The position numbers were made by a program, and so were the translations under genes. The notes beneath the pieces are model-generated. The model saw only the letters and a program-made list of their open reading frames with translations. It did no database searches and was not told where the DNA came from. A DNA stretch of 23,045 nucleotides from HGM12587 sp964580255 (lineage in GTDB: Bacteria > Bacillota > Clostridia > Lachnospirales > Lachnospiraceae), in contig CAZOJX010000017.1 of the NCBI GenBank assembly GCA_964580255.1, positions 1 to 23,045 on the forward strand, read 5' to 3'. Of this stretch, positions 15,094-22,105 are shown piece by piece; position 1 is the first letter of the stretch, and each line of letters starts with the position of its first letter.

Positions 15094-15834
15094 ATGTTGG
15101 TTAAGGTAGCAATACCAAAGCAGATACAATTTAAGATTGTTCCGCGTCTGCCGGATCTGCTGTTCGGAGGGCAGCAGGAGATTCATTACATAGGGGGAAG
15201 TGAAGTGCTTCCGCCGCCGCTGGAGCCGGGTCAGGAGGCTGCGGCGATCGAGCAGTTGTCAACGGAAAATGCATCAGAGGCAAGATCTCTGCTCATTGAG
15301 CACAATCTGCGGCTGGTTGTCTATATTGCGAAAAAATTTGATAATACCGGTGTGGGCGTGGAGGATCTGATCTCGATCGGAACGATTGGATTGATCAAAG
15401 CAATCAACACCTTCAATAAAGATAAGAACATTAAGCTTGCGACTTACGCTTCCCGATGCATTGAAAATGAGATTTTGATGTATTTGAGGAGAAATTCCAA
15501 AACCCGCCTGGAAGTATCCATCGATGAGCCTTTGAATGTGGATTGGGACGGAAATGAGCTGCTTCTTTCGGATATTTTGGGAACGGAGGAAGATGTGATC
15601 TATAAGGATATCGAAAGTGAGGTAGAGCGGAAGCTTTTGAATAAGGCGATTGAGAAACTGTCTCAGCGGGAACGAACGATCGTGGAACTGCGGTTTGGAC
15701 TTCGAAGCCCGAGGGAAGAAGAAATGACCCAAAAAGAGGTAGCAGATCTTTTGGGAATTTCCCAGTCCTATATTTCAAGACTTGAGAAAAAAATCATTAA
15801 GCGTCTGAAAAAAGAGATCGTCAGATATGAATAG
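15094..15834 (+). CDS. sigE: RNA polymerase sporulation sigma factor SigE (pro-form)
   Basis: SigE directs early mother-cell gene expression during sporulation. The start is ATG 15094, with AGGAGG at 15081-15086 overlapping the spoIIGA stop, giving 246 residues. Region 2 (RNLRLVVYIAKKF-type segment, DLISIGTIGLIKA, KLATYASRCIENEILMYLRR) and region 4 (ISQSYISRLEKKIIKRL) are nearly the textbook SigE sequences. The N-terminal pro-sequence, up to the IHYIGGSE site, should be removed by SpoIIGA between about H31 and Y32 by analogy with B. subtilis. This leader has prolines at 8, 17 and 20, and so does not look like the amphipathic helix described for B. subtilis pro-SigE. The gene is followed 57 bp later by sigG. 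Confidence 0.97.
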   Translation: MLVKVAIPKQIQFKIVPRLPDLLFGGQQEIHYIGGSEVLPPPLEPGQEAAAIEQLSTENASEARSLLIEHNLRLVVYIAKKFDNTGVGVEDLISIGTIGLIKAINTFNKDKNIKLATYASRCIENEILMYLRRNSKTRLEVSIDEPLNVDWDGNELLLSDILGTEEDVIYKDIESEVERKLLNKAIEKLSQRERTIVELRFGLRSPREEEMTQKEVADLLGISQSYISRLEKKIIKRLKKEIVRYE

Positions 15835-15891
15835 CTGATTGAATTCGGGGAATGCTTTTCTTAGGAGTTAAGATCTTTAAGGAGAGCAAAC

Positions 15892-16671
15892 ATGGTTCAG
15901 GGAAAAGTTGAGATTTGCGGTGTAAATACATCGAAATTGCCGATACTGAAGGAGGAAGAAAAGGAAGAACTTTTTAAGAGAATCAAAGCCGGAGACATGG
16001 AAGCGAGGGAAAAATACATTCAGGGAAATTTAAGACTGGTATTAAGTGTGATCAAACGGTTTTCAAACAGCAATGAATGTCCGGACGATCTGTTCCAGAT
16101 CGGCTGCATCGGCCTGATCAAAGCCATTGATAATTTTAAGCCGGAAATGATGGTAAAATTTTCCACTTATGCGGTTCCAATGGTCGCCGGAGAACTGCGG
16201 CGCTATTTGAGAGATAATTTCAATTCGATCCGTGTCAGCAGATCCTTGCGGGACATCGCCTATAAAGCAATCTATGCTAAGGAAGACTACATGAAGAAGA
16301 ACGCCAAGGAGCCTACCGTAGCAGAAATTTCCGAAATGATAAAAATCCCGGAGGAGGATGTGATACTGGCGATGGATGCGATCCAAAGCCCGGTAAGCCT
16401 CTATGAACCGGTCTATACCGAGGGCGGAGATACCCTCTATGTGATGGATCAGATTAGTGATAAAAAAAATAAAGAAGAAAACTGGGTAGAGGAGCTGTCT
16501 TTACAGGAAGCCATGAAGAAGCTGGATTCCAGGGAGCAGCATATCATTGATCTGAGATTTTATGAAGGAAGAACCCAGATGGAGGTGGCAGAGGAAATCG
16601 GCATTTCCCAGGCACAGGTCAGCCGGCTGGAAAAACATGCTTTAAAGACCATGCGGCAGTATCTTCGCTGA
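15892..16671 (+). CDS. sigG: RNA polymerase sporulation sigma factor SigG
   Basis: SigG drives late gene expression in the forespore. The 259-residue protein opens with the SigG hallmark KVEICGVNTSKLP, followed by region 2 (GNLRLVLSVIKRF, DDLFQIGCIGLIKAIDNF, VKFSTYAVPMVAGELRRYLR), region 3, and region 4 (TQMEVAEEIGISQAQVSRLEK). AAGGAG at 15879-15884 supports the ATG. Two departures from B. subtilis as I recall it: a Gln (Q44) at the place of Asn45, a residue tied to recognition by the anti-sigma CsfB/Gin, and DNFNSIRVSR with one residue more than DNNPIRVSR. The gene probably reads through from spoIIGA-sigE early and has its own forespore promoter later; I could not find a convincing one in the 57-bp gap. 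Confidence 0.97.
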   Translation: MVQGKVEICGVNTSKLPILKEEEKEELFKRIKAGDMEAREKYIQGNLRLVLSVIKRFSNSNECPDDLFQIGCIGLIKAIDNFKPEMMVKFSTYAVPMVAGELRRYLRDNFNSIRVSRSLRDIAYKAIYAKEDYMKKNAKEPTVAEISEMIKIPEEDVILAMDAIQSPVSLYEPVYTEGGDTLYVMDQISDKKNKEENWVEELSLQEAMKKLDSREQHIIDLRFYEGRTQMEVAEEIGISQAQVSRLEKHALKTMRQYLR

Positions 16672-16683
16672 ATCCGCAAAGCA

Positions 16684-16715
16684 GTATGCAAAAACGGAAA
16701 ATTTCTGTTGCATAC
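16684..16715 (+). repeat. Inverted repeat overlapping the -35 box of the MATE promoter
   Basis: GTATGCAA at 16684-16691 is the exact complement of TTGCATAC at 16708-16715, with a 16-base centre. The right arm contains the TTGCAT -35 box. No T-run follows, so it is a poor terminator for sigG. It could be a repressor site for the efflux gene; that is inference. Confidence 0.5.
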
Positions 16716-16736
16716 GGTAAGGATTTATGTTATAGT
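16708..16736 (+). promoter_or_regulatory. Extended -10 promoter for the riboswitch and MATE gene
   Basis: TTGCAT at 16708-16713 and TATAGT at 16731-16736 are 17 bp apart, with TG at 16728-16729 forming an extended -10. Transcription should start near 16743, about 14 bases before the aptamer. Confidence 0.7.
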
Positions 16737-16756
16737 CGGAGACAATGTGAAAAAAG

Positions 16757-16823
16757 ATACTTATATAAATTCATGATTGGATGAATGTTTCTACAAACTA
16801 CCGGAATAGTTTTGCTATAAGTG
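16757..16823 (+). ncRNA. Purine-family riboswitch aptamer, non-consensus variant
   Basis: The fold matches the three-way junction of the purine riboswitch. P1 is ACTTATA (16759-16765) with TATAAGT (16816-16822). P2 is 16769-16774 with 16781-16786 and loop GATTGG. The junction GTTTCTAC (16787-16794) is exact. P3 is 16795-16800 with 16807-16812 and loop CCGGAA. The GG of loop 2 and CC of loop 3 needed for the kissing contact are kept. The base that pairs with ligand is C (16815), and the U equivalents of U47 and U51 are kept, which predicts guanine/hypoxanthine rather than adenine or deoxyguanosine. Departures: both loops are one base short and the last junction reads TGC instead of AC. Confidence 0.8.
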
Positions 16824-16854
16824 AAGGACAGCAAAACTATTTTGGTAGTTTTTT
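16795..16854 (+). terminator. Riboswitch expression platform: intrinsic terminator overlapping P3
   Basis: Bases 16795-16816 pair with 16830-16851 over 22 bp, including two G-T wobbles, around a 13-base loop, and the T-run continues to 16854. The 5' arm consumes P3, its loop and the last junction of the aptamer, so aptamer folding and terminator folding exclude each other. Ligand binding should favour read-through into the MATE gene, making this an ON switch like that of pbuE. Confidence 0.8.
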
Positions 16855-16891
16855 GTTGTCCCAAAAGAAAGACAAAGGGGAAATAAGAAAA

Positions 16892-18286
16892 ATGAGCAAA
16901 ACTTTAGAAGAAAAAAAGATCTCCAGACTTTTGCTGAAATTTTCAGTACCATGTGTCATGGGGTTATTAATCAGTGCACTGTATAATATTGTAGACCAGA
17001 TTTTCATCGGGAACAGTGAGCTTGGCTATTTGGGAAATGCCGCTACAGGAGTTTCGTTCCCGGTTATCTGCATTGCCAATGCCTTTGCATGGTGTGTCGG
17101 AGACGGTGCAGCCTCTTATTTAAGCATCTGTGCCGGACAAAAAGATACAGAAAACGCACATAAATGTGTCGGAACAGGAATTACCGTAACCTTGCTGATC
17201 AGTCTTGTGCTGATGGCAATCTGTGAAGAAGCAGCAGCACCTCTGATGAGCCTTTTTGGAGCCTCTGATCAGACACTGGAGCTGTCAGTGACCTATTTTA
17301 AGATCATTGCAGCCTTTTTCCCGTTCTATCTGCTGTTAAATGTAATGAACAGTATGATCCGCGCTGATGGAAGCCCGGCGTTTGCCATGGTGGCAATGTT
17401 GACTGGTGCCATTTCCAATATTATCTTAGATCCGATTTTCATTTTCGGTTTGAAATGGGGAATTGCAGGGGCAGCCTGGGCAACGGTCATCGGCCAGGTA
17501 GCGTCCTTTTTGATCTGTGCCGTTTATTTCTTTAAGCCGAAAAGCTTTCATCTGACCAAACGGAGCTTTGTGCCGGATCTTCCAGTGCTCCGTCATGTGA
17601 TCAGGCTGGGTGCAGCAACTTTTGTAACACAGATTTCGATCGTAACAGTATCTCTCGTCAGCAACATGATGCTGGCACATTATGGAGCATTATCAAAATA
17701 CGGTCCGGATATTCCGATTTCCGTATTCAGCATTCAGACGAAGGTTTATACCATTGTATTGAATATCGTTACCGGAATTGCTCTCGGCGGTCAGCCGATC
17801 TTCGGCTATAATTACGGTGCAAAGAGAATGGATCGTGTGAAAGAAACTTACAAGATCGTTCTTCGGGCGACGATCATTACCGGTGTGATCGCAACAGTGA
17901 TCTTCCAGCTGTGGCCGCAGGCAGTGGTTGGTATTTTCGGTTCCGGAAATGAATTATATCAGGAATTTGCAGTAAAGACCTTCCGGATCTACCTGTCTTT
18001 GATGACGGTAACCTGCCTTGTAAAAATGACAGCTTTATTCTTCCAGGCAATAGGAAAATCAACCCATGCGGTACTTGCTTCGGTGGTAAGAGATCTTCTT
18101 TGCTTTACACCGCTGGCTTTAATCCTTCCGTCATTGTTTGAAGGAGAAGCGGCAGGAAGTGGAATCTACGGAATCCTGTTTGCAGCGCCAATTTCAGATA
18201 TTGCTGCATTGATCGTAATCATTGGTTTGACGATCCCGTTTTTTAAGAAGTTGAATAGAGAAATTGCAGAAAATGCAGGCTGTTAG
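16892..18286 (+). CDS. MATE-family efflux transporter
   Basis: This is a cation-coupled antiporter of the multidrug and toxic compound extrusion family, exporting small organic molecules across the membrane. The 464-residue product has about twelve membrane segments in two homologous halves. Family features include ALYNIVDQIFIG in helix 1-2, NSMIRADGSPAFAM in the N-half, and GGQPIFGYNYGAKRMDRV in the C-half. The start is ATG 16892, with AAAGGGG upstream. The open frame extends back to 16781, but that stretch is the riboswitch and terminator, so the longer start is rejected. Control by a purine-type riboswitch suggests that the exported substrate is a purine, a purine analogue or a related metabolite rather than a generic drug; this is inference. 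It is an independent unit after sigG. Confidence 0.93.
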   Translation: MSKTLEEKKISRLLLKFSVPCVMGLLISALYNIVDQIFIGNSELGYLGNAATGVSFPVICIANAFAWCVGDGAASYLSICAGQKDTENAHKCVGTGITVTLLISLVLMAICEEAAAPLMSLFGASDQTLELSVTYFKIIAAFFPFYLLLNVMNSMIRADGSPAFAMVAMLTGAISNIILDPIFIFGLKWGIAGAAWATVIGQVASFLICAVYFFKPKSFHLTKRSFVPDLPVLRHVIRLGAATFVTQISIVTVSLVSNMMLAHYGALSKYGPDIPISVFSIQTKVYTIVLNIVTGIALGGQPIFGYNYGAKRMDRVKETYKIVLRATIITGVIATVIFQLWPQAVVGIFGSGNELYQEFAVKTFRIYLSLMTVTCLVKMTALFFQAIGKSTHAVLASVVRDLLCFTPLALILPSLFEGEAAGSGIYGILFAAPISDIAALIVIIGLTIPFFKKLNREIAENAGC

Positions 18287-18295
18287 GTAATCTCC

Positions 18296-18324
18296 TTTAC
18301 AAAAGGATAAAAAGAGAGTAGAAT
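18296..18324 (+). promoter_or_regulatory. Sigma-A promoter of the ROK regulator gene
   Basis: TTTACA at 18296-18301 and TAGAAT at 18319-18324 are exactly 17 bp apart. A long palindrome begins at the next base, over the predicted transcription start, which is the classic place for autorepression. Confidence 0.7.
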
Positions 18325-18350
18325 ACTTTTATAAAATCATTTATAAAAGA
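18325..18350 (+). promoter_or_regulatory. Predicted ROK operator A (autoregulatory)
   Basis: CTTTTATAAA (18326-18335) and TTTATAAAAG (18340-18349) form a perfect 10-bp palindrome with an ATCA centre. A near copy, identical at 21 of 26 aligned positions, lies at the same place in the downstream catabolic promoter. The regulator assignment is by context. Confidence 0.75.
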
Positions 18351-18367
18351 AAAGGAATACTCTCTCC

Positions 18368-19453
18368 ATGGAAAAGCGAAGCGAAGCAAAAAGAAAGATT
18401 ACCAATTATCTATTAAATCATAAAAGAACTTCCAAAACAGAGCTGGCAAAGGAATTAAATCTCAGCATGCCGACCGTTCTTTCCAATGTCAATGATCTGA
18501 TGGAAAAAGGCATTGTGACAGAGTTTGGAGAATATGAATCCACTGGGGGAAGAAAAGCCAAGAGCATCGGAATCAATCCTTCCTACTGTAAAGCCATGGG
18601 AATGATCATAACAGCCAATCATCTGGAAATGGTTTTGGTAAATTTAGGCGGTGAGATCGAACAGTCGGAAAGAGTTCGTTTGAAATTTATGCCGGAGCTT
18701 TCCTACTGTAAACAGGCGGCAGAGCTTGCCAAAGCATTTTTACAAAAGCATTCGCCGGATCAGCAGGTGCTGGGAATCGGTGTTTCCATTCCGGGAATCA
18801 TTGATCAGAAGGAACGGATCGTGACCAAATCCCATGCCTTACAGATCGAAAATTACAGTCTGCGCTTTTTAGAGCAGGCACTTGGGCTGCCGGTCTACTT
18901 TGAAAATGATGCCAATGCGGCAATGTTGGCGGAAAATCCGCAGAAATATGAAAATGCCGTTTATTTATCTTTAAATCATACGCTGGGCGGTGCTTTTTGC
19001 ATTGACGGACAGCTGATCCGCGGAAAAAATCAAAGAGCCGGAGAGTTTGGACATATGATCCTGATTCCGGGGGGAAAAAGATGTTACTGCGGAAAGGAAG
19101 GCTGTGCAGATGCTTATTGTGCAGCCAGTGTATTGACAAAAAATCATGAAATTTCTCTGGAAGATTTCATGAAGCAGGTGGAAGAGGGAGAGCCGTCTTC
19201 TATGGAAACCTGGGAAACCTATCTGGAAAATCTGGCAGTACTAATCTCCAATCTTCGCATGGCCTATGACATGGACGTAATCCTTGGGGGAGATGTGGGC
19301 GGTATTTTAAGAGATCACTTCATTTCTTTGGGACAGAAGGTTATGGCGTATAACGGCTTCGACCATGACATTTCTTATTTGAAGCCTTGTACCTACCAAA
19401 GAGAAGCCTCCGGAGTAGGCGTGGCGAAGCATTTCTTTATGGAAATTGAATAA
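18368..19453 (+). CDS. ROK-family transcriptional regulator (NagC/XylR type)
   Basis: ROK repressors join a winged helix-turn-helix to a sugar-kinase-like domain that senses a sugar or sugar phosphate. In these 361 residues, the HTH occupies about 5-60 (KTELAKELNLSMPTVLSNVNDLMEKG). The kinase-like core follows: GIGVSIPGIID near 140, ENDANAA near 180, EFGHM near 228, and the ROK zinc motif CYCGKEGCADAYC at about 239-251. The N-terminal phosphate loop (usually DxGGT) is not kept, which fits a regulator rather than an enzyme. The gene has its own promoter, with a palindromic operator directly downstream, and stands 234 bp ahead of the dehydrogenase-transporter-kinase operon. It probably represses both, released by the polyol, a ketose or its phosphate. 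The weak GG-rich site 12 bp from the ATG is within a larger inverted repeat. Confidence 0.92.
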   Translation: MEKRSEAKRKITNYLLNHKRTSKTELAKELNLSMPTVLSNVNDLMEKGIVTEFGEYESTGGRKAKSIGINPSYCKAMGMIITANHLEMVLVNLGGEIEQSERVRLKFMPELSYCKQAAELAKAFLQKHSPDQQVLGIGVSIPGIIDQKERIVTKSHALQIENYSLRFLEQALGLPVYFENDANAAMLAENPQKYENAVYLSLNHTLGGAFCIDGQLIRGKNQRAGEFGHMILIPGGKRCYCGKEGCADAYCAASVLTKNHEISLEDFMKQVEEGEPSSMETWETYLENLAVLISNLRMAYDMDVILGGDVGGILRDHFISLGQKVMAYNGFDHDISYLKPCTYQREASGVGVAKHFFMEIE

Positions 19454-19472
19454 TTGAATATCAATGAATGAG

Positions 19473-19515
19473 GAACCTCAAATTGTGCAGCAGTGCAGTT
19501 GGAGGTTCTTTTTTT
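19473..19515 (+). terminator. Intrinsic terminator after the ROK gene
   Basis: GAACCTC (19473-19479) pairs with GAGGTTC (19502-19508), with further partial pairing inside, followed by seven T to 19515. It separates the regulator gene from the operon it faces. A second, weaker hairpin (AAAATCC/GGATTTT, 19528-19547) lies just beyond. Confidence 0.85.
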
Positions 19516-19599
19516 GTGCACTTTTTTAAAATCCTTTGTGGGATTTTTACAATTGAAAAACTCCAAAACTGTGAAAAAGGGAAAAAAGAGGAAATCCTG

Positions 19600-19628
19600 T
19601 TGACAAATATTTAAAAAGGAATAATAAT
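19600..19628 (+). promoter_or_regulatory. Promoter of the dehydrogenase-transporter-kinase operon
   Basis: A perfect TTGACA at 19600-19605 is followed 16-17 bp later by TAATAAT (19622-19628). The predicted start falls inside the palindrome at 19635-19660. The remaining 19516-19599 is AT-rich, and apart from one weak hairpin I see nothing there. Confidence 0.7.
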
Positions 19629-19634
19629 GTAATT

Positions 19635-19660
19635 ACTTTAATAAAACATTTAATAAAAGA
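19635..19660 (+). promoter_or_regulatory. Predicted ROK operator B (catabolic operon)
   Basis: CTTTAATAAA (19636-19645), centre ACAT, and TTAATAAAAG (19650-19659) form an imperfect palindrome. The 26-base block matches operator A at 21 positions without gaps and occupies the same place relative to the -10 box. Confidence 0.72.
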
Positions 19661-19687
19661 TAAAAATAAAGAAAAGGAGAAACGCAT

Positions 19688-20716
19688 ATGTTACAGCAGG
19701 TTATGACAAATCCGGGAGAAATTACGTTTGTGGAGGTGCCGGTTCCAGAAATCAAAGAAAACGAGGTGTTGGTAAAAATCATGCATATCGGAATCTGCGG
19801 ATCAGATATTCATGTCTACCACGGAAAACATCCATTTACCAAATATCCGGTAACACAGGGGCATGAAGTGTCCGGACAGATCGTAGAGGTTGGAGAAAAT
19901 GTGCAGGAGTTCCATGTGGGAGAGAAGGTAACCATCGAGCCGCAGGTATATTGCGGAGAGTGCCACCCATGCCGCCACGGAAAATATAATCTTTGCGAGG
20001 AACTTAAAGTGATGGGATTCCAGACAACGGGAACCGCATCGGAATATTTTGCGGTAGATGCGTCTAAAGTCACACCAATTCCGGAAGAAATGTCCTATGA
20101 AGAAGGTGCGATGATCGAGCCTCTGGCAGTTGCCGTTCATGCGGTAAAACAGATGGGCGATGTGAAAGGAATGAACATTGCAGTGCTGGGAGCAGGCCCG
20201 ATCGGAAATCTGGTGGCACAGACGGCAAAAGGTATGGGAGCTGCCAAAGTGATGATCACAGATGTCAGCGACCTGCGCCTTGAAAAAGCAAAGGAATGCG
20301 GAATTGATGTGTGTGTGAACACGAAAACAAAGGATTTCGGGGAAGCCATGGTGGAAGCCTTCGGACCGGATAAAGCGGATGTGATCTATGACTGTGCAGG
20401 AAACAACATTACCATGGGTCAGGCCATCAAGTATGCGAGAAAGGGCAGCGTGATCGTACTGGTAGCCGTGTTTGCAGGAATGGCAACCATCGATCTGGCA
20501 GTTGCCAATGACCATGAACTGGATATCAAGAGCACCATGATGTACCGTCATGAAGATTATGTAGATGCCATTGCACTGGTAAATGAAAATAAGGTTCATT
20601 TAAAACCGTTGATCTCAAAAATCTTTGCTTTTTCAGACTATCTGAAAGCATATCAGTACATTGATGAGAATCGGGAAACAACTATGAAAGTTCTCATTAA
20701 CGTACAGGAATCATAA
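19688..20716 (+). CDS. Zinc-dependent medium-chain dehydrogenase, sorbitol/iditol dehydrogenase type
   Basis: This is an NAD(P)-dependent dehydrogenase of the MDR superfamily that most likely oxidises a sugar alcohol to a ketose. It has 342 residues. Catalytic zinc ligands are expected at C37 (GICGSD), H59-E60 (QGHE) and E144 (IEPLAV). The structural zinc site has four cysteines: C89, C92, C95 and C103. The Rossmann motif LGAGPIG is at 167-173, followed by the acidic Asp of MITDVSD, which favours NAD over NADP. AAGGAGA upstream fits the ATG. The gene leads an operon with a GPH symporter and a fructokinase. A kinase for a ketose downstream makes D-sorbitol to D-fructose the simplest guess; other polyols (mannitol, iditol) or sugar-acid substrates remain possible. 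Confidence 0.9.
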   Translation: MLQQVMTNPGEITFVEVPVPEIKENEVLVKIMHIGICGSDIHVYHGKHPFTKYPVTQGHEVSGQIVEVGENVQEFHVGEKVTIEPQVYCGECHPCRHGKYNLCEELKVMGFQTTGTASEYFAVDASKVTPIPEEMSYEEGAMIEPLAVAVHAVKQMGDVKGMNIAVLGAGPIGNLVAQTAKGMGAAKVMITDVSDLRLEKAKECGIDVCVNTKTKDFGEAMVEAFGPDKADVIYDCAGNNITMGQAIKYARKGSVIVLVAVFAGMATIDLAVANDHELDIKSTMMYRHEDYVDAIALVNENKVHLKPLISKIFAFSDYLKAYQYIDENRETTMKVLINVQES

Positions 20717-20740
20717 CAGGGGAAAATTGGGGAGGTACCT

Positions 20741-22105
20741 ATGGACAGCAAAAACAGTCAGGGAAAAGTGCCGCTGATCAGTAAGATCGCATACGGCTTT
20801 GGTGATGTAGGATGTAATTTCAGCTGGATGTTTGTCAGCAACTTTTTAATGATCTTTTATACAGATGTGTTTGGCATCAGCATGGCGGCGGTGTCAGGAT
20901 TGATGCTCTTTTCGAGATTTTGGGACGCTATCAATGATCCCATCGTGGGAGCTTTGACAGATAAAACAAAATCAAAATGGGGCCGTTACCGTCCGTGGCT
21001 TCTGTTTGGAGCTCCGGTCACCGCATTGCTTTTGATCCTGACCTTCTGGGCAAGACCGGAATGGTCACAGAATGCGAAGATCCTTTACATGGCAGTTACC
21101 TACTGTCTGCTGGTTTTAGGATATACCTGTGTAAACATTCCTTACGGAACCCTTTGCGGAGCCATGACTCAGGATATCGATGAGAGGGCAAAGTTAAATA
21201 CTTCCCGGTCAGTAGCAGCTATGATCGCCATCGGTGTTTTAAACATTATCACGGTGCCGCTGGTCAATCATTTTGGCAGTCAGAGTGCAAAGACCGGATA
21301 TCTGACAGTGGCTGTTCTTTATGGACTGATCTTTACCCTGTGCCATTTCTTCTGTTTTGCCAAAACAAAGGAGGCTGTCAGCATTCCGGAAAAGGAAAAG
21401 ATTTCCTTAAAGGTGCAGCTCAATGCGGTGCTGCAGAATAAGCCGTATCTTTTGGCACTTGTGGGACAGATTCTCTTTGGGTTTACCTTATACGGACGAA
21501 ATGCAGACATTTTGTACTATTTTACCTATGTGGAAGGAAATGCGGCTTACTATACCACTTATTCCATGTGCATTATCATTCCATCGATTATCGGTGCAGC
21601 CTGCTTTCAGCCGGTATTTTCAAAACTCAACAATAAGGGAAGAACTGCTTCTGTGTTTGCCCTGCTGACGGGAATCTGTATGCTGGCGTTATATTTCTTC
21701 AATGTGAAGGAATCCCCGATCCTGTTTTATGGGGTGTCAGGACTTACCCAGTTTTTCTTTTCCGGTTTCAATACCGCCATCTATGCCATCATTCCGGATT
21801 GTGTGGAATACGGAGAATGGAAGACCGGACTTCGAAACGATGGTTTTCAGTATGCCTTCATTTCCCTTGGAAATAAGATCGGAATGGCCGTCGGAACGGC
21901 ACTTTTAGCAGGACTTTTAGGGAAATACGGCTATGTGGCAAATCAGGTACAGAATGCACAGGTCATTGCTATCATGAAGCATTCCTTTACTACCATTCCG
22001 GGAATCCTGTGGCTGGTGACAGCACTGGTGTTGTTTTTCTATCGCTTAAACAAGAAACGTTACAATGAGATTGTGGAGGATTTAAAAAATGGCAAAAAAG
22101 GTTGA
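20741..22105 (+). CDS. GPH-family (glycoside-pentoside-hexuronide) cation symporter
   Basis: This membrane transporter of the MelB/GPH branch of the major facilitator superfamily imports a sugar or polyol with Na+ or H+. It has 454 residues and about twelve membrane helices. The cation-site aspartates of MelB correspond to D62 and D66 in WDAINDPIVG. The cytoplasmic loop KWGRYRPW is at 79-86. The late conserved loop DCVEYGEWKTGLRNDG lies near residues 350-365. GGAGG precedes the ATG, 24 bp after the dehydrogenase stop. Its last 17 bp overlap the kinase start, indicating coupled translation. Import is of the free, unphosphorylated substrate, which fits a pathway in which the kinase acts after oxidation. 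The substrate is not readable from sequence. Confidence 0.92.
   Translation: MDSKNSQGKVPLISKIAYGFGDVGCNFSWMFVSNFLMIFYTDVFGISMAAVSGLMLFSRFWDAINDPIVGALTDKTKSKWGRYRPWLLFGAPVTALLLILTFWARPEWSQNAKILYMAVTYCLLVLGYTCVNIPYGTLCGAMTQDIDERAKLNTSRSVAAMIAIGVLNIITVPLVNHFGSQSAKTGYLTVAVLYGLIFTLCHFFCFAKTKEAVSIPEKEKISLKVQLNAVLQNKPYLLALVGQILFGFTLYGRNADILYYFTYVEGNAAYYTTYSMCIIIPSIIGAACFQPVFSKLNNKGRTASVFALLTGICMLALYFFNVKESPILFYGVSGLTQFFFSGFNTAIYAIIPDCVEYGEWKTGLRNDGFQYAFISLGNKIGMAVGTALLAGLLGKYGYVANQVQNAQVIAIMKHSFTTIPGILWLVTALVLFFYRLNKKRYNEIVEDLKNGKKG

Noticed and set aside
15828..15856. Possible forespore (sigma-F-type) promoter before sigG: TGAATA then GGGGAATGCT
   Set aside because: The 13-bp spacing and the poor -10 match make it too weak to call.
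16781..16891. Extra 37 N-terminal residues on the MATE protein (in-frame ATG at 16781)
   Set aside because: This stretch is the riboswitch P2/P3 and the terminator. A MATE protein does not need it, and a better start follows at 16892.
18294..18306. CCTTT/AAAGG hairpin after the MATE gene as a terminator
   Set aside because: Only 5 bp, no T-run, and it overlaps the -35 of the ROK promoter.
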